Shown: positions 23,793 to 36,294 of the stretch, piece after piece
Layout: each line of letters opens with the position of its first letter
Numbering within the stretch: position 1 is the first letter of the stretch
Assembly: GCA_002118135.1 (NCBI GenBank)
Contig: BDIU01000146.1
Coordinates: 432,102-496,101 of the forward strand
DNA from: Trebouxia sp. TZW2008
Lineage: Eukaryota > Chlorophyta > Trebouxiophyceae > Trebouxiales > Trebouxiaceae
Length of the DNA: 64,000 nucleotides
Direction: 5' to 3'
Translations under genes and position numbers: made by a program
Notes under the pieces: model-generated
What the model was told of the DNA's origin: nothing
Seen by the model: the letters and a program-made list of their open reading frames with translations, nothing else
Databases searched by the model: none

Positions 23793-24123
23793 ATCCAGCG
23801 CTTACACATCCACTTGCCGAGCACTTGTGTCAAGTCATCGCAACATCATCCACAGGCGCGCACGCGCAAGCAGCAAGGTCGGGTTATTGCCAACGGATGT
23901 TGCGCTCGTGCTTTTGGTCAACGCAAAGCGGATATCACTTAGCTCGTTCGTTCAGTGGCATCTGCACTGAACTCAACGCCTGACGTTCTTCTTCATCTGT
24001 CAAAAGCCAAAATGAGACTGTTACCAAACTGTCAGAGACAAGCAGGAGCTTTTGTACATCGTTGAAGATTCAGTAATTGTGGGTGCTCGCTTCCCCATGA
24101 CCTCCCTTGAGTATCAATGTTGC
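23793..24123. other. Intergenic, START promoter and PPOX 3' flank
   Basis: 331 bp between two same-strand genes. No further gene seen. Confidence 0.6.
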
Positions 24124-27100
24124 TCACTTGAAGGCACTAGGGACTGGAATTTCGCCCTCGTAGAAAGCATCATCTTGTGTCTTCTGTGGGCCTGATATCT
24201 GCCCAGCTGCACCATTGCTGCTGAGATACTTTGCCACATCGTTTGCCATGGTGTACCCATGCTCTATACACTTGCCCAAGGCCACACCTGCACAGCGTGT
24301 GCACATGTTGCAGCCTTCAAGCATCATATGAGATGCAATGCAGCTATGCACAGCATTATGGCTTGGGATTGAACAGGGTGCTTTGCCAATGCACTCAGTA
24401 TGCAGGTGGTGCTCCCCACATGTGGTTCAGAAATCAGGTGCATGCAAGAAAGTCAACAGTGCTGCACATCTGGCTATCTGCTGCCTCAGGCACACCTGGA
24501 ACAGCTTGTGGCATGAATGGTCTGAAAACTGCTTACCAGATACATAGTTGCCTCCAAGGTAGAAGCCATTCCAGCCTTGCTGCGCTAGATCTTGCTTCAG
24601 TGCCTGCAGGGCCAAAGCTCCATACATTGAGCATCCAGACCCGCGTGTGCATTATACTCAAGTCTTCATGGAGGGCCACAAAACAATCTATGCACTAAGC
24701 ATTGAAACTTCACAATTCATGTCCATCAGACATCAAGTCTTCACAAAACATTGCGCTGCCATTCTCATCATGATGCTGAGCTAGAAGGCAGCAGCTGGTC
24801 TGCCGTTCTTTTCATTCCTTCATCAATTCATTCATTCTGAACATGTGCTAGACAGGCTCAGCAGATCCAGCTAGGTAAGCACAGTCAACTGTCACCAGCC
24901 AGTTTGATCCTGTGCTATTTCAAACCTGGTCTGCCTTGCTGAGCTGTTGTGCACTATGTCACAGACACAGACAGGACACAGGAAAGGCAGGACACAAGAA
25001 AAGCACTACAGTGAGTTCTCATTGTAATGGCGCTTGATGTAGGACATTCTTGATGTAAGGACAATGGAATTAGGAACCAATCACTGTGTTCTGACTGCAA
25101 TGGTACCTCTCAATAAGGACAATTCAGTGTAAGGACTATTTTGGTACCCAAAGCAGTGGTTCCAAAGAAAAGTCACTATCAACTTCACCTGTACATCTTC
25201 AAGGTGATGGATGTTGAATTGTGGAATAGCTCTTTGCCATACTGTGACATCGATAGTTTTGGGTGCTGGTGCATCTGGCTTCACCAGCATTACTCTCAGA
25301 TCTCTATCTACCTGCACACAGGCAGACAAATGATGCACACATTGCCTTGTGACCCAACAAGTGCATGGACCTTTACAGTCTGTAAACGGAGAGGCCCCTT
25401 CACAGGGCACAAGCTGTCCATCGCTCAGAGCGGCAACGCCGCGCTGGGAGGCAAGCTGTTGGTAGGGGACGGCTCTGTCACTCTGCCCATAAACGATTTT
25501 GCCAGTGACAACAACAACGACACAGGTTTTCACCAGATCACAAGACGCTTTGTCGAGTACTTGACTGACACACCATGCTGCAAATGCTTGCAATGTCAAA
25601 GGCAACCTATCAGTGCAACCTGGAGTTTCTTCCTGTTTGCAGACCCTAAAAGCTTGTTGGTAAACAATGAAAAGCACAAGGAGATGAACAGGCAGAGGAG
25701 ATAAGACAGAAAATGAAAAGGAAAGTTGATGATTGCATGACTGAGGCATCAGTGCATAAGCAGTGAGCTGATGCAGAGTGTTGCGCTTGATGTTAAGGTA
25801 GCAAGCATCAGGGTTTGAATCAGCAAAGACCTCACAGGCAAAGCTGTAACCTGTCACAATGCAAAACAGCCGCCTACACAACGACATTAAGACCCTACCT
25901 GTGACACAAGCTCTGCTGAAGATTGGTCTACAATGCCTCACTTTGGGGCGCCATCTTTCATGTCACGCACAATGATGTGGAACAGAGCTTAAACAGCAGA
26001 GTGCAAAAGCTACCTGTGACACAAGCTCTGCTGAGGATTGGTCTACGATGCCTCTGTTTGTGGCACCACCAATGAAGTTGAGCACTAGATGTTGTCCCTG
26101 AGGCGCTCTGCCTTCAAAGACAGAACTGCTGTAAATGGTGCCTAGAGTGGTAATGCCTTGACTCCTTGGATGCAACTGACCAAACCCTGCAACACAGCAG
26201 TATCTTTGCCTGATTTTCTGCATGATGACCAGGGATCAGAAACGTGTCTATTTATCAAATGTGAGCACAGTTCACAACTCCTGAGAGCAAAGCCAAAACT
26301 GCTGTAGCAGGTGCCTCAGTTTGTAATACCTTGGCTGCTTGGATGCAACTGACCAAACCCTGTAACACAGCATCATGGTTGACGACTTTGTTGCCCTTGT
26401 GTTGCTCGACTGGCAAAGACAGAACCAGTACAGATGGTGCCTCGAGTGGTAATGCCTTGACTCCTTGGATGCAGCTGACCAAAGCCTGTAACACAGCACT
26501 GCAGTTGACAGCTTCTAGGAGCAGGGTCGGCAATCTGCACAAAAGCATTACAACTCTGTGGCGCCAACAATGTAATTGAGCCAAAGGCATCGCCCTGTTC
26601 ATGCTCTGCCAGCAAAGACAGAAGTGCTGTAGATGGTGCCAAAAGAGACAATGCCTTGGCTCCTCAGATGCAACAGACCGACGCCTGCAACCACACCATC
26701 ACTGTTGACATCTTCCTGATGAGATCAAAACCTGCAAATACTTGACACCTGCTATCAAGCATGATAGATGAGAGTTCCTCAAAGGTGATTGACCAAATCC
26801 TGCAAACGCAGCACCACGGTTGATGACTTTATCAAAGCAAAGGATCAAAACCTGTGTCTGAAGTATCACAGTCATGTGGCGCCACAGATGAAGTTGAGCA
26901 CCCATGTATTGTCCTTGTGACGCTCTGCCAGCAAAGACAGAACTGCCGTTTAAATGGTGCCTAGTGTTGTAATGCCTTGGCTCCTTGAATGCAACTGGAT
27001 GCAACTGACAAAACCCTAGAACACAGCATCACAACTTAGCTCAATATGCTGTTCTTGTGGTGCTTGACGTGCAAAACAGACTGGAGTGGGTTGTGCCTAG

Positions 27101-30100
27101 GGCTGCAACGCCTTGACTGCTCGCATGCAACTGGTTAGACCCTGCAATACAGCATCTTGGTAGCCTTGCATAGGAGCGGGTATGCCAGGGGTACAGCACC
27201 CACAAGGGGATTGCCAAACGATTTTGCAGGGCACAAAGAAGCGCATCGTCGCCCAAAAGCATTTGAATTTGATGCACAGGTCCGATACCTGGCACTTGTC
27301 CTTCTTTGTCCTTACTGCCATCCCTGATAGATAACAAGGGGCAGGGCAGGGTGACAGAACCCAACTCAACTTGCCCAAGTAAGCTGATGACTCAGTGGAA
27401 TGTTGCAGGACCCAAACAATGGCTTGTTGCATCCACTGGTGAACATGGCGCAACTGCTAAAATGAAGCTGATATAAAGACCTGGTACCTGTCCCTCTTTG
27501 TCCTTCCTATCATCTGTAATGGATCAGAGGGAGTAGGCGCGTTGCTGCTATATCACATCATCTTACTGCATCAACTTGTTCAAGCATGTTAGTGCAGTTG
27601 CCACAGACAAAGAGGCAAAACAAGGCCAACATACCTGGCACTTGCCCTTCTTTGTCCTTCCTATATGTCTGAAAGGGGGTAGGCCAGGGTGACAGCACCC
27701 ACCAGGGCTTGTTCCAACCCCCTCAGCTTGTCAGCAACATGTAACAAGGCACCAACAACAAGCAACTGAGGCTTGCAAACAATCACAGTCATTACATACA
27801 AAGCGTCTCACATACCTGGTACTTGTCCTTCTTTGTCCTTTCTGTCATCTCTAATAGACGAAAGGGGGTAGGCCAGGGTGACAGCACCCACAGGGGGGTA
27901 GTCAAACCCCCTCAGCTTCTCAGCAACTGCCATCGAAGCTTCTTGCAACAGGTCTGCTGCGATGTATGCTGGGACTGTCAGCACCACCGTTTTCGTCTTG
28001 AGCTTTTTTTGACCGTCTGGGGTGTCGTATGTCAATGCAAAGGTGTCGTCTGTGTTCTTGCTGACTGCTTTTAGTTTCCAGCTGGTCCTGTACAAACAAT
28101 CAGAAAAGTGAGCGACAGACTTGACTGTTGATCTGTCAAGCTAAACACAGCAAAAGTATCACTATGTTTTTGCTGACTGCTTTTGCTTGCAAACTGATTC
28201 GACTTGGCATACTGATACAAGTGGCAACAGACGTTTAAGCTGACTAAACAGGATAGCAGGTTTTGCTCAACACAGCGATGCAAGTCAGCAACAATTTTGA
28301 CAGGTTTCAAGGCCAACAAGATGCATCAAATATTTGTCACTTGATATGTGGTCTACGCATGAGGTAGACATGCTGCGTTTGACGTGCAGTGTACACCTGA
28401 GCAAGGCATGCTGTACTGCTGGTGTGACCCAAGCATTGCATGAGCTCCAGCAACAAAACAGCTCAGGCTTATACCCGATTGGACGCTGAGAATCTTTTAC
28501 CAAGCGCTGGCCTTTGCAGGCGTCAAAAGTTGACACTGCTATTGCATACTGATTCATCTTGAACTGATGTGCACCTCATTAAAAGTGGAGAGTCTCAGAT
28601 GCTGTATGGCAAAAATTGTAACAAGGACAACTCCATTTTAAGCGCTCAGCCTGTCATGCACAGTGTACGACTTTGTCCTGGTGGCGTGACGACACAAGCT
28701 CTACGTCTACTGCTCAATCAGGACTTCTTATGCGGCATGAACTGCTCAAACAAGGCTGACCTGACTTTGTCCTGCAACTTGCGGGCAATAGCTTCAGGCA
28801 GAACCCTAAGGCCACCCTTGAAGGAACCCACAGTCTGCCCCTTGGGCTTAGGGGGTAGGGAGGGATCCCTGGGGGGCCCTGGATTCTTCTTCCTGTCCCT
28901 GAACAGCTTGATGGCACCGCCTAAGATGGTGCCGCCTGATTGCTCCAATGCAACAATCTGCAAGACGCAGACACTGTCAGACACATTGTCCAAGTTGCTA
29001 GAGGCACTAAGCACTCCAGGCTGCCTCTTTAGACAGAGGCTCTGAAATGATGCCAAACGGCGCAGACTTCTTCCCCACACTAAGCAGCATACTCCATCTG
29101 CTTTGAACAGCTTGATAGCACCTCCTGGGATAGTCCTGCCTGACTGCTCCAATGCAACAATCTGTAGAAAGCACACAATGTCAGGGCCCTTGGAAATTCA
29201 AGTCACCACTTGCCCTCTCTTCTGTAGTACACAGAATACAGTTGGTGTACAGACTTCGGCTGCTTGGCATACTGTGACATTACAGACTGTCAGAGGTACT
29301 GTGAGTTGCCTGCATCTTGCTAAGTAAAATCTACAACCATGAATGGGCAAGTGCTGCTTGCATTGAGGCTCGTGGCTTCAAAACATGTTGACAGATGGCA
29401 TATTGATTGACATGAATTAGAGATGCATTTGCAAATCACTACGATTGCTGCACGGGCAAGTTAATAATTGTAATAATAACTACATATTCCAGCATATACT
29501 GGTAGGTATGTGTGGCACAGGTCCTATCTCGCCAGGCAGGCTTGTCTTGAGCGTCGCGATATGGACGCCTGATGTTCAAGTGTTGAAAGTCAGACAAAAC
29601 AATGTCATTCCAGATCTTCCTTGGGCAACCTGGAGGATTTGATCCCGTGACTTGACCAAACAACATGAGCCTCAGGCAAGTTGCCAATGCAAATACTGTG
29701 ACAAGTTGCTTCCAGCTTGATGATGAAGAACAGGTGAACATGGGCAGGGATTCACCTTGCCGAAGGCAGCTTGCATGGACAGCTTGGAGGGGTCTCCAGC
29801 ATACACCCCCGAGCAGAAGGGCTCGATCAGGCGCTCAAACACCTCCTTGCCTAGGTTACGCCGCACAAACTGCTCCACTGATTCCTCCTGCTCTGCAAAC
29901 ATGCAAGCATTATCAGTATGATAGAAGGGTTTGACACAAGAATAATGTGACAAGATGTCCTCAGGAGCAGCAGGCGCTCGAGCACCTCCTTGCCTAGATT
30001 GCGTCGCATAAACTGCTCCACTGACTCCTCCTGCTCTGCAAACATGCAAGCAATGTCAGTGTGGTAGAAGGCTTTGACACAAGGGTAATGTGACAAGATG

Positions 30101-31944
30101 CCCTCAGGAGCAGCAGGCTCTCGAGCGCCTCCTTGCCTAGATTGCGCAGCACCCACTGCTCCACTGACTCCTGCTGCTCTGCAAACATGCATTGATTGTA
30201 AGCAGGATTGCAGGGTCTTGCCAAAGGCTGTGCCAACACAGATCCCTAAGCAGAAGGGTTGAATCAGGCGCTCAATCACCTCCTTGCCCAGATTGACTGC
30301 ACACATTGCTCCACAGGATGTTTCTGCTCTACAGCCTTGCAACATTGGCAAGCATACTGCTGCTGCTGTATCTTTCATCTGCAATCTTCCAAGGATGCGA
30401 CGACCAATTGTGAGCATCAACATCACGATGCCAGCCACAGGCAGTGCCAGTGTAGGGTACATTTGCACGGTCGTATGATTGAGCAGTATCATTGCTAGGC
30501 AACTCATATGGCTTGTAACATGACTGATATGTGCAAGATGTGACTGTTATGCATGACTGACCTGGCTTGTGTGGCCTGAGTCCAACGAGTCCCAGGCCAG
30601 CTCTCATTGCTTGTGTCAGATAATTGTCATGACCTGATGACTGATATGGCTCGTGAGACGACTAAGAGGTGAGGGAAATGGCTGTGATGCATGACTGACC
30701 TGGTTTTTGGCGCCTGAGCCCTACAAGCCTAAGGCCAGCTCTCATTGCTTGTGTTGGGTGAGCGTTGTCATCAGGTGACTGATACGGCTTGTAAGATGAC
30801 TAAGAGGTGAGTGATATGGCTGGTGTGCATGACTGACCTGGCTTTTTAGGCCTGAGGCCAACGAGCCCTAGGCCAGCCCTCAATTTGCCTCCAATGCTCA
30901 GCAGGTCAAAGGTCAGGACATCAGGCCCTGAAGGTGTTGGCCTCAGCTTGTTCTCCCAGAACACAAAGCGTGGAGCCTTTGGGTTACCCAATTGGATGTC
31001 ATCAGCAATGCCAACATCAACCTGCATGACTCGTGCACCATGGCTTGTGTATCTTTGAGTGTGCAACTTTAAGATTGCGCATGTGCAACACTGCTTGGGG
31101 CAGGCCTCTTTGCATGCTTCGCAACAATAGATCTGATGTCGTAAACACAAAGCATGAAGCTTTTGCATTGCCACATGCAATGTCATCAGCAAAGCGACCA
31201 TTGACCTGCATGAGTTGTGCGCATAGCATCCAATGTACACTGCTTGATGTAGGCATTCTTGCATGCTGTGCAACAAAAATCCTTTAAGTCACGGACCCAA
31301 CTTGTGCAGCTTTTGGGTTGCCAAGTTGTATGCAATCAGCAATGCCAGCAGTGCCCTATGTGAATTGTGAGGGCATCATCATAATTACTGCATTGGAGTT
31401 TGAGCAGTGGCGACATGGCTTGCTGCATGTGACTCTGCATGCAATGCATTGCTAGCACGTTGAACAGGAATCGTACTGCTAGCTTCAGGACAGCATCACT
31501 TGGCTGGTAGCTGTTTGGGCCAGTCTCATAGGTGAAACCATCATCTGTCTTTTTGGTGGTGATGTTTCCTCCAACACGATTTTGCGCTTCTGTGACGACC
31601 ACTTTGCCGACAGCGTCAGCGTGCTCGGATGAAAACGCTTGTGCCAGCGTCAGGCCTGATATGCCGGCTCCAACGATCACGCAGTCAAGCACATCGCTCT
31701 CTGAGGCCGCACTGGCCTTCGGAGGGCGAGGTGCAACCTTTGCAGATGCGGTCGACGCGAACAAAACGAATGCGTGCTGATTGTTACGTATCTGTCTCGG
31801 AAACCCGTGCCGCAAGTTGTGCGCACTAGCTGCAGCTCCTGCTTGCAGATACCGTGCCCACTGTCGGTTGACCGGCTTGCCCGGCCTGGGCATGCTGGGC
31901 TGCTGACCTCCATTGAGCATCGAGTGGCATTTGAAGTTCGACAT
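24124..31944 (-). CDS. PPOX: Protoporphyrinogen IX oxidase, plant plastid type
   Basis: Nine exons join in phase to 594 residues: 31944-31477, 31021-30838, 29892-29756, 28957-28761, 28087-27816, 26186-26014, 25311-25189, 24603-24537 and 24287-24124. The enzyme oxidises protoporphyrinogen IX to protoporphyrin IX, the last step shared by haem and chlorophyll synthesis. After a leader of about 85 residues without acidic residues at its start comes the FAD dinucleotide fold [14 protein letters not shown] (about 89-102). Then follow [104 protein letters not shown] and the C-terminal FAD motif [21 protein letters not shown]. All family landmarks are present in order. Every long intron holds broken copies of its flanking exons. 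A C-terminal tail of about 25 residues exceeds the plant enzymes. Confidence 0.96.
25009..25138 (+). mobile_element. Terminal fragment of a dispersed DNA transposon-like repeat (pogo/Tigger-like end)
   Basis: Starts at a TA dinucleotide then CAGTGAGTTCTCATTGTAAT. It contains repeated subterminal motifs (GATGTAAGGACAAT, CAATAAGGACAATT, AGTGTAAGGACT). A related copy lies in opposite orientation at 34960-35093. It sits in PPOX intron 7. Superfamily is inferred from the CAGT start, the TA flank and the subterminal repeats. Confidence 0.5.
25893..25953 (-). repeat. Broken copy of PPOX exon 6 3' edge with its splice donor
   Basis: The minus strand repeats the end of exon 6 ([11 protein letters not shown], then a GT donor) about 115 bp downstream of the original, inside intron 6. 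Confidence 0.85.
26290..27165 (-). repeat. Five broken copies of PPOX exon 6 5' edge
   Basis: Blocks near 26290-26415, 26420-26530, 26590-26690, 26925-27015 and 27070-27165 each resemble the start of exon 6 with its acceptor ([14 protein letters not shown], then GTIYSSSVF and RAPQGQ). All carry frameshifts or changed key residues. They are in intron 5, upstream of the intact exon at 26014-26186. Confidence 0.88.
27220..27725 (-). repeat. Three broken copies of PPOX exon 5 3' edge
   Basis: Blocks near 27220-27370, 27475-27545 and 27625-27725 repeat the end of exon 5 ([20 protein letters not shown] plus donor), downstream of the intact exon end at 27816 and in the same intron as the exon 6 copies. 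Confidence 0.88.
28148..28215 (-). repeat. Broken copy of PPOX exon 5 5' edge
   Basis: The plus-strand sequence TTGCTGACTGCTTTT with flanks repeats the start of exon 5 (about 28030-28085), upstream of that exon in intron 4. Confidence 0.7.
29095..29190 (-). repeat. Broken copy of PPOX exon 4 5' edge
   Basis: Minus strand encodes [19 protein letters not shown], almost identical to the exon 4 start [19 protein letters not shown], with a matching upstream acceptor-like stretch. It continues into intron sequence. Confidence 0.88.
29960..30320 (-). repeat. Three copies of PPOX exon 3 5' edge
   Basis: Minus-strand blocks near 29965-30050, 30095-30190 and 30255-30320 encode [40 protein letters not shown] and a shorter [18 protein letters not shown]. 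Acceptors are partly kept. The intact exon is 29756-29892. Confidence 0.9.
30540..30765 (-). repeat. Two copies of PPOX exon 2 3' edge
   Basis: Blocks near 30545-30612 and 30675-30760 encode [16 protein letters not shown] and a close relative with the same donor (GTCAGTCATG). They lie downstream of the intact exon end at 30838 in intron 2. Confidence 0.88.
31150..31355 (-). repeat. Two copies of PPOX exon 2 5' edge
   Basis: Blocks near 31155-31220 and 31305-31350 resemble the exon 2 start ([19 protein letters not shown]). The first keeps the CATGCAG acceptor. Both are in intron 1. Confidence 0.8.
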
Positions 31945-32781
31945 GGAGCCAGTGCAAGCGATGATGGCGAGTGAACCTGGCTTGCTATCTCCTCCGATCT
32001 TGGCTGGCCGTAACGCATGGTTGCACGTGACATTATGAAGCTGCCAGCATGGGACATGTCATGCATGAGCTGAAGAAGACGGTTTCAGGCGTAACGCGTG
32101 GTTGGGCTCAGACATGCTGAACTTGCAGGGTTAGGTGACTCAGTGCTATGTAAAACATTTGATACTGGAATTCCCTGCAGACGACTTGCAGCGCCTGAAA
32201 GAGCCATCAGAATTGGATTTGCTTCAAGCAGTTCAGTTGAGTTCGAGTTCAGGAGTTCAAGGAGTGGACCCATGAGACTTTCGAAATGCGAAACATGACG
32301 CCAAAATGTATCGCTTTCAAAAGGCGACCTCAAACAGAAGCATGGTAGGTGAAGCGCGAACCGTCTACAGCACAACTGCTCAACCAGCTGATTTTTGTGT
32401 TGCTTTTGTGACAGAGTCTGTGCGGCGCTGGTGCAACTGCTCCGCAATGCAAAAGCTGAGATCATGATTTGTTGCCACGGTGGACAACTCAAGCCTGCTT
32501 TGCCTGATAGCACCACCGATGGGAATCAGACAGACTTATGAGTGGTTCAATGCGCCACCAACCTGCAGTAATTGCGCCTAATTCCTCAGAGCTGTCGTTG
32601 TACTGCTCGAGCCGGCAAAGCCTCAAAAGGCAGGACTCAACACATGACAGCTTGTCATTGATCACAGACAAGGCCAATAAAGGTTCTGATAGCTCTAGGT
32701 ATGCTGGCAGGCAGTTACACAGTTCCAATGCTTTGTTGCAAGTTTTGCTTGTCATGCGTGCTTACTTCATTGGTTGCTGCA
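31945..32781. other. Intergenic, PPOX promoter and sphingomyelinase 3' flank
   Basis: No gene assigned. A minus-strand open stretch near 32110-32320 (MGPLLELLNSNSTELLEANP) might be coding but has no family match or splice partners. A block near 32565-32650 resembles the last sphingomyelinase exon in decayed form (GCGCCTAATTCCTCAGAGCT against GCGCCTCATCTCTGAGAGCT). Confidence 0.45.
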
Positions 32782-35700
32782 CTAATTGATTGGCAAACAC
32801 ATTCGCATTGACTGCGCCTCATCTCTGAGAGCTGCTTCCACGCTGCCAAACCCAGCAAAGCCTAAAATGAACAGGATAGGCGCAAGCACAGAGCAGCAGA
32901 AGAGACCAATCACAAGGACTGGCAAAACAGGACTTGCGTACAGCCACCAAGGGTATGCAAGAACAACTGCAAGTGCTGGCAGTGCTAAGAAGCTCAAGAG
33001 GATAGACTGCAGCACCAAGCGCTTCTTGAACATGGAGTATGTGTGGGCACCTACACGTCAGCACAAATCTGAAGCAGTCAGAAGCATCGCTTTTACTGTC
33101 AACAGACTCAGTAATGTTGATGAGACAGCAGCATGCCATTTTCCTTCAACAAGGCTCTGCTTGCACAACAATCATGTGGGCGTAGCTACAAGACGTTCTG
33201 CTTCATTGTCAACGGCCCACAAGCAGTCAACTTTCACATCACTGCAAACAGCACCTCATTGGCAAGCATGCTGCAGCATGTCACACTGCTACACATGGTT
33301 TTGTCAGCATTGTAAGCGCCAGAACTTTTGAGTGCAAGACGAGGGCGTGGATAGAACCAGTGGCCTAAAGACTTGCCTTGCTGTAGCATCTGGTGTGCCA
33401 GGTTGAACAAGGCAGGACGCTGGCTGATGAGTTTGCGATTGCTTGCATGGACTGGCCTGCAAAAGCAGCTTGGACCAATCAAGTAAGGAAAAGGTTGCAA
33501 GTGTGGGTTTTCTCGAATACAAGCTTGCAGAACGATATTTGCCAAACAGAAAAGGTTTCTGCAGAGGTACACCTTGCTTGCAACATGGACCCTCTCTACG
33601 AAATGTGACAAATTATGTTGCAGCAAGAAGTCCAATGAATTGCCCGTGACTCCAGTACAGGTCCTTCCACGCGCTCTGCACAAAAATGGTTTTGCATTCA
33701 ATGATGACATGAGTGCTGTAAGGCATACCTTTCTTTGCTTGCATGGTCAAAGGCACAGACAGCTTCCAGCCCAAGATGATCTGAGTAGGAGCAGGTAGAG
33801 TTGGCTCGCTGCATTGTCAGGGATGCCTTGAAAGGCGTTCCTGACACCCAGATGTGGTCTATGCGGCACGGAGGATCCCTGCCTGGGCATGAAAATGGAA
33901 AGTTTGTTTGATGAGTGCAGGTGTTCATGCTTGAATGCTGTGTGGCTCATCATACAGAAGCAGTGTGAACATATGTGGATGCACCTGAAGAATATGACAG
34001 GCAGCACACAAGATGTGTATCGGTCCACCTATCGTGGAAGACAACATGTGTGTCAACAGTGGCGACGAAGTTTGCATCAGATCAGCTGCCTTGCAGATAG
34101 GTGCCAAGATGTGTCTGCAGGGGCATTACTTTGCTTACTGATGAGAGCAAACCGTCCATCAAAGCAACTATGCTAACTCAACCAGCAAGCCTCGTCAGCA
34201 TGACGTAGCATTTGCAAGGAAAATGATTACAACCTCTGCACATGACCCTTATCCTATCTTTATGCTGTTCAGTTGCTTCTAGAGAGCAGTAAAAACAGCC
34301 TAGCCGAGGGAATGCATCTTACCAGGTTTGGTATATGTGTTGTCAGGTGCATTGGAAGTGAAGCCAGGTTCTTTTGGGTGCACATGGCTCCAACAATCAT
34401 GCAGCTGTGGCAGCAGTGCTTTGAACATACACATTTCTAGAGTGTCAGGGGGACAGTTGAGGTCTCCTGCTACAATGATGTTTTGGTAGCCCTGCACATT
34501 GTAATCTTGTTTAGCATGCACAGTCCACAAACACAGCTTCAACAACAGACAAGATGCTTTGTGGCTACATGACATGTTGCAAGCAATAGAGACGTCAGCT
34601 AGTCTGATGCTGTCAAATGCTGTTACGAGTAGTGTCATACAATACTCCATTTGTAGTGTACTGGGACATTGGGCCACTCTGCAACCAGCACAAGCTTAAC
34701 TTTTGCTCAAAAGACTGTGCCAATAAATGGCGTGACTACTTGTACAGACACTCTGTTGTGCCAGACATGTGGCCAGCACAAGCTTTGAACTTCTGCTGAT
34801 GTCAACACATGGAGCTTGTCATACATCCGGGTCAGAGCTGACACAAGCGCATAAGCCCAAGACCAGTCTTGATGTGATGCTGACGGCAAGTTGGCCTGGC
34901 CTTAGCACAGAAACAGCTGCAGTGGCTTCTGTTTGTAACAACTGCTTTGACTTCAACGTAAGCTGTCCTTACAACAAATTGCCCTTGCTCAGAGGTATCA
35001 CTGCAGTCACAGTGCAGAGATTGGTTCCAAGTTGCATGGTCCTTAACTCAGGAAAGCCTTTACATCGAGTGTACTTACAAAGACAAGCCACTGTATCACC
35101 TTGAGCTAGACTGAGTGCTTAATCATGGGCATAATCATCTTTGCAAGCCCACCTGCAAATGTGCTGCCTGCACCAATCTTGCAAGCTGCAGCATCTGCGA
35201 GATACGAATGGCTGCATCTGCATCTGCTGGAATCCTGCACTGCAGTTTTGGGTCTGGCCCTGCAGACAGCAAGCACAAGTCAGTCAGGACCCGCTTCAAT
35301 TGGCGTTTAACGCAAAATGGCACATGCAAGCTGCCAGCAGTGGGTGTGGTGAATCCTATGACGGCAATGACTTGAGGGACTAGTGAGCTCTGCTACACAT
35401 CGAAGGCTTGGCTTGCTTGTCATTTGAATAACTGGCTGCTGTCATGTCACTGTTGTTGCTGTTGCATGCAAGTGACTGGTCTGCAGTGAGAAACCCTCTT
35501 CTGATTCTGCAATTATGCTTCTACCATCTGCTTTGAGACTTCCAGAATGAAGTAGTGAACAAGTGCTCACAATGATTGCACACGAGATCATGCAGGCAGT
35601 ACGCACCTTCATATCTATGAGAGTAATTGGCACAGGTGTGTGTGTTGAACACAGCTACCCGGCCTTCTGATGTCTGTAGTATAGCATGGCCAATGCCCTT

Positions 35701-36294
35701 GCCGGCATAATAGTCCCCATGTGTCAATTTTGAGGGATCGCCTGCAACAGCATATCCATGAAAGTGTGCCTGCACCAAAGCCATGCTGGCTGAGCAAGAT
35801 TACATCAAGTAACAGCACAAGTGTGCTCAGGCGAAGCTGTATGGGCTCATAAGGGGAAAGAATACCTCCAATATTGGATGTTGTGAGAGTATCAAAAGCT
35901 CTCCGTGCAGCATGCCGCCATGAAAGAAATGTGCGTGTGTCAGACTTCCTATGCCAGCTGAAGCAATCAGCATTGACACGTCTGATCTGACAAAGACTTC
36001 TTGCAACAGCACAATGTCCTGCAAGACCAGCATGAGCATGACCAGGATACATCTCTGCTTGCTGAACTCTGCAAGTAGGCAGACCGCTTACCGCTGAGCA
36101 TGATTTCAAGAACTCGGCCAGCCACCTGCTAAAGACAGAGTCTGCTCAAGCTCGGTGTGGTGGTCAATCAAGACACCGGTCCCACAAACAGCATGCATAT
36201 GCACGCAAAACACTGCATACCTTAGACGCTCTTCACGCCTTTTCGCCACCAGCCACAAGCCCCAGCAGTTCAAAGTCAGAACTCTCAGTTGCAT
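32782..36294 (-). CDS. Neutral sphingomyelinase-like phosphodiesterase (SMPD2 type)
   Basis: Nine exons join in phase to 389 residues: 36294-36221, 36125-36092, 36018-35866, 35769-35607, 35226-35153, 34491-34323, 33882-33729, 33456-33377 and 33050-32782. The DNase I-like fold has its catalytic set: LTLNCWG (Asn), VLLQEVF (metal-binding Glu), the neutral-sphingomyelinase signature HGDYYAGKGIG, VAGDLN (Asp and Asn), RIDHIW and CSYSDHLG (Asp-His). The C-terminus has two hydrophobic segments, roughly residues 310-355 (LLSFLALPALAVVLAYPWWL, then PVLPVLVIGLFCCSVLAPIL), as in membrane-bound SMPD2. In algae the substrate may be an inositol phosphosphingolipid rather than sphingomyelin. Intron 8 appears to use a GC donor (AAG/GCAAGT). 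Exon 8 is the least certain, placed by phase and its ALFNLAHQMLQQG helix. Confidence 0.9.
34960..35093 (-). mobile_element. Second copy of the pogo-like terminal repeat
   Basis: Read on the minus strand it begins TACAGTGGCTTGTC and follows the 25009-25138 sequence with many substitutions. It lies in intron 5 of the sphingomyelinase gene and ends at a TA. Confidence 0.5.

Noticed and set aside
25081..25941. 286-codon minus-strand open frame in PPOX
   Set aside because: It is exon 7 (25189-25311) read through into flanking introns; family alignment fixes the real exon ends.
32085..32516. Possible extra gene between PPOX and sphingomyelinase
   Set aside because: Only one open stretch without start context, splice partners or family motif; kept as a note in the intergenic entry.
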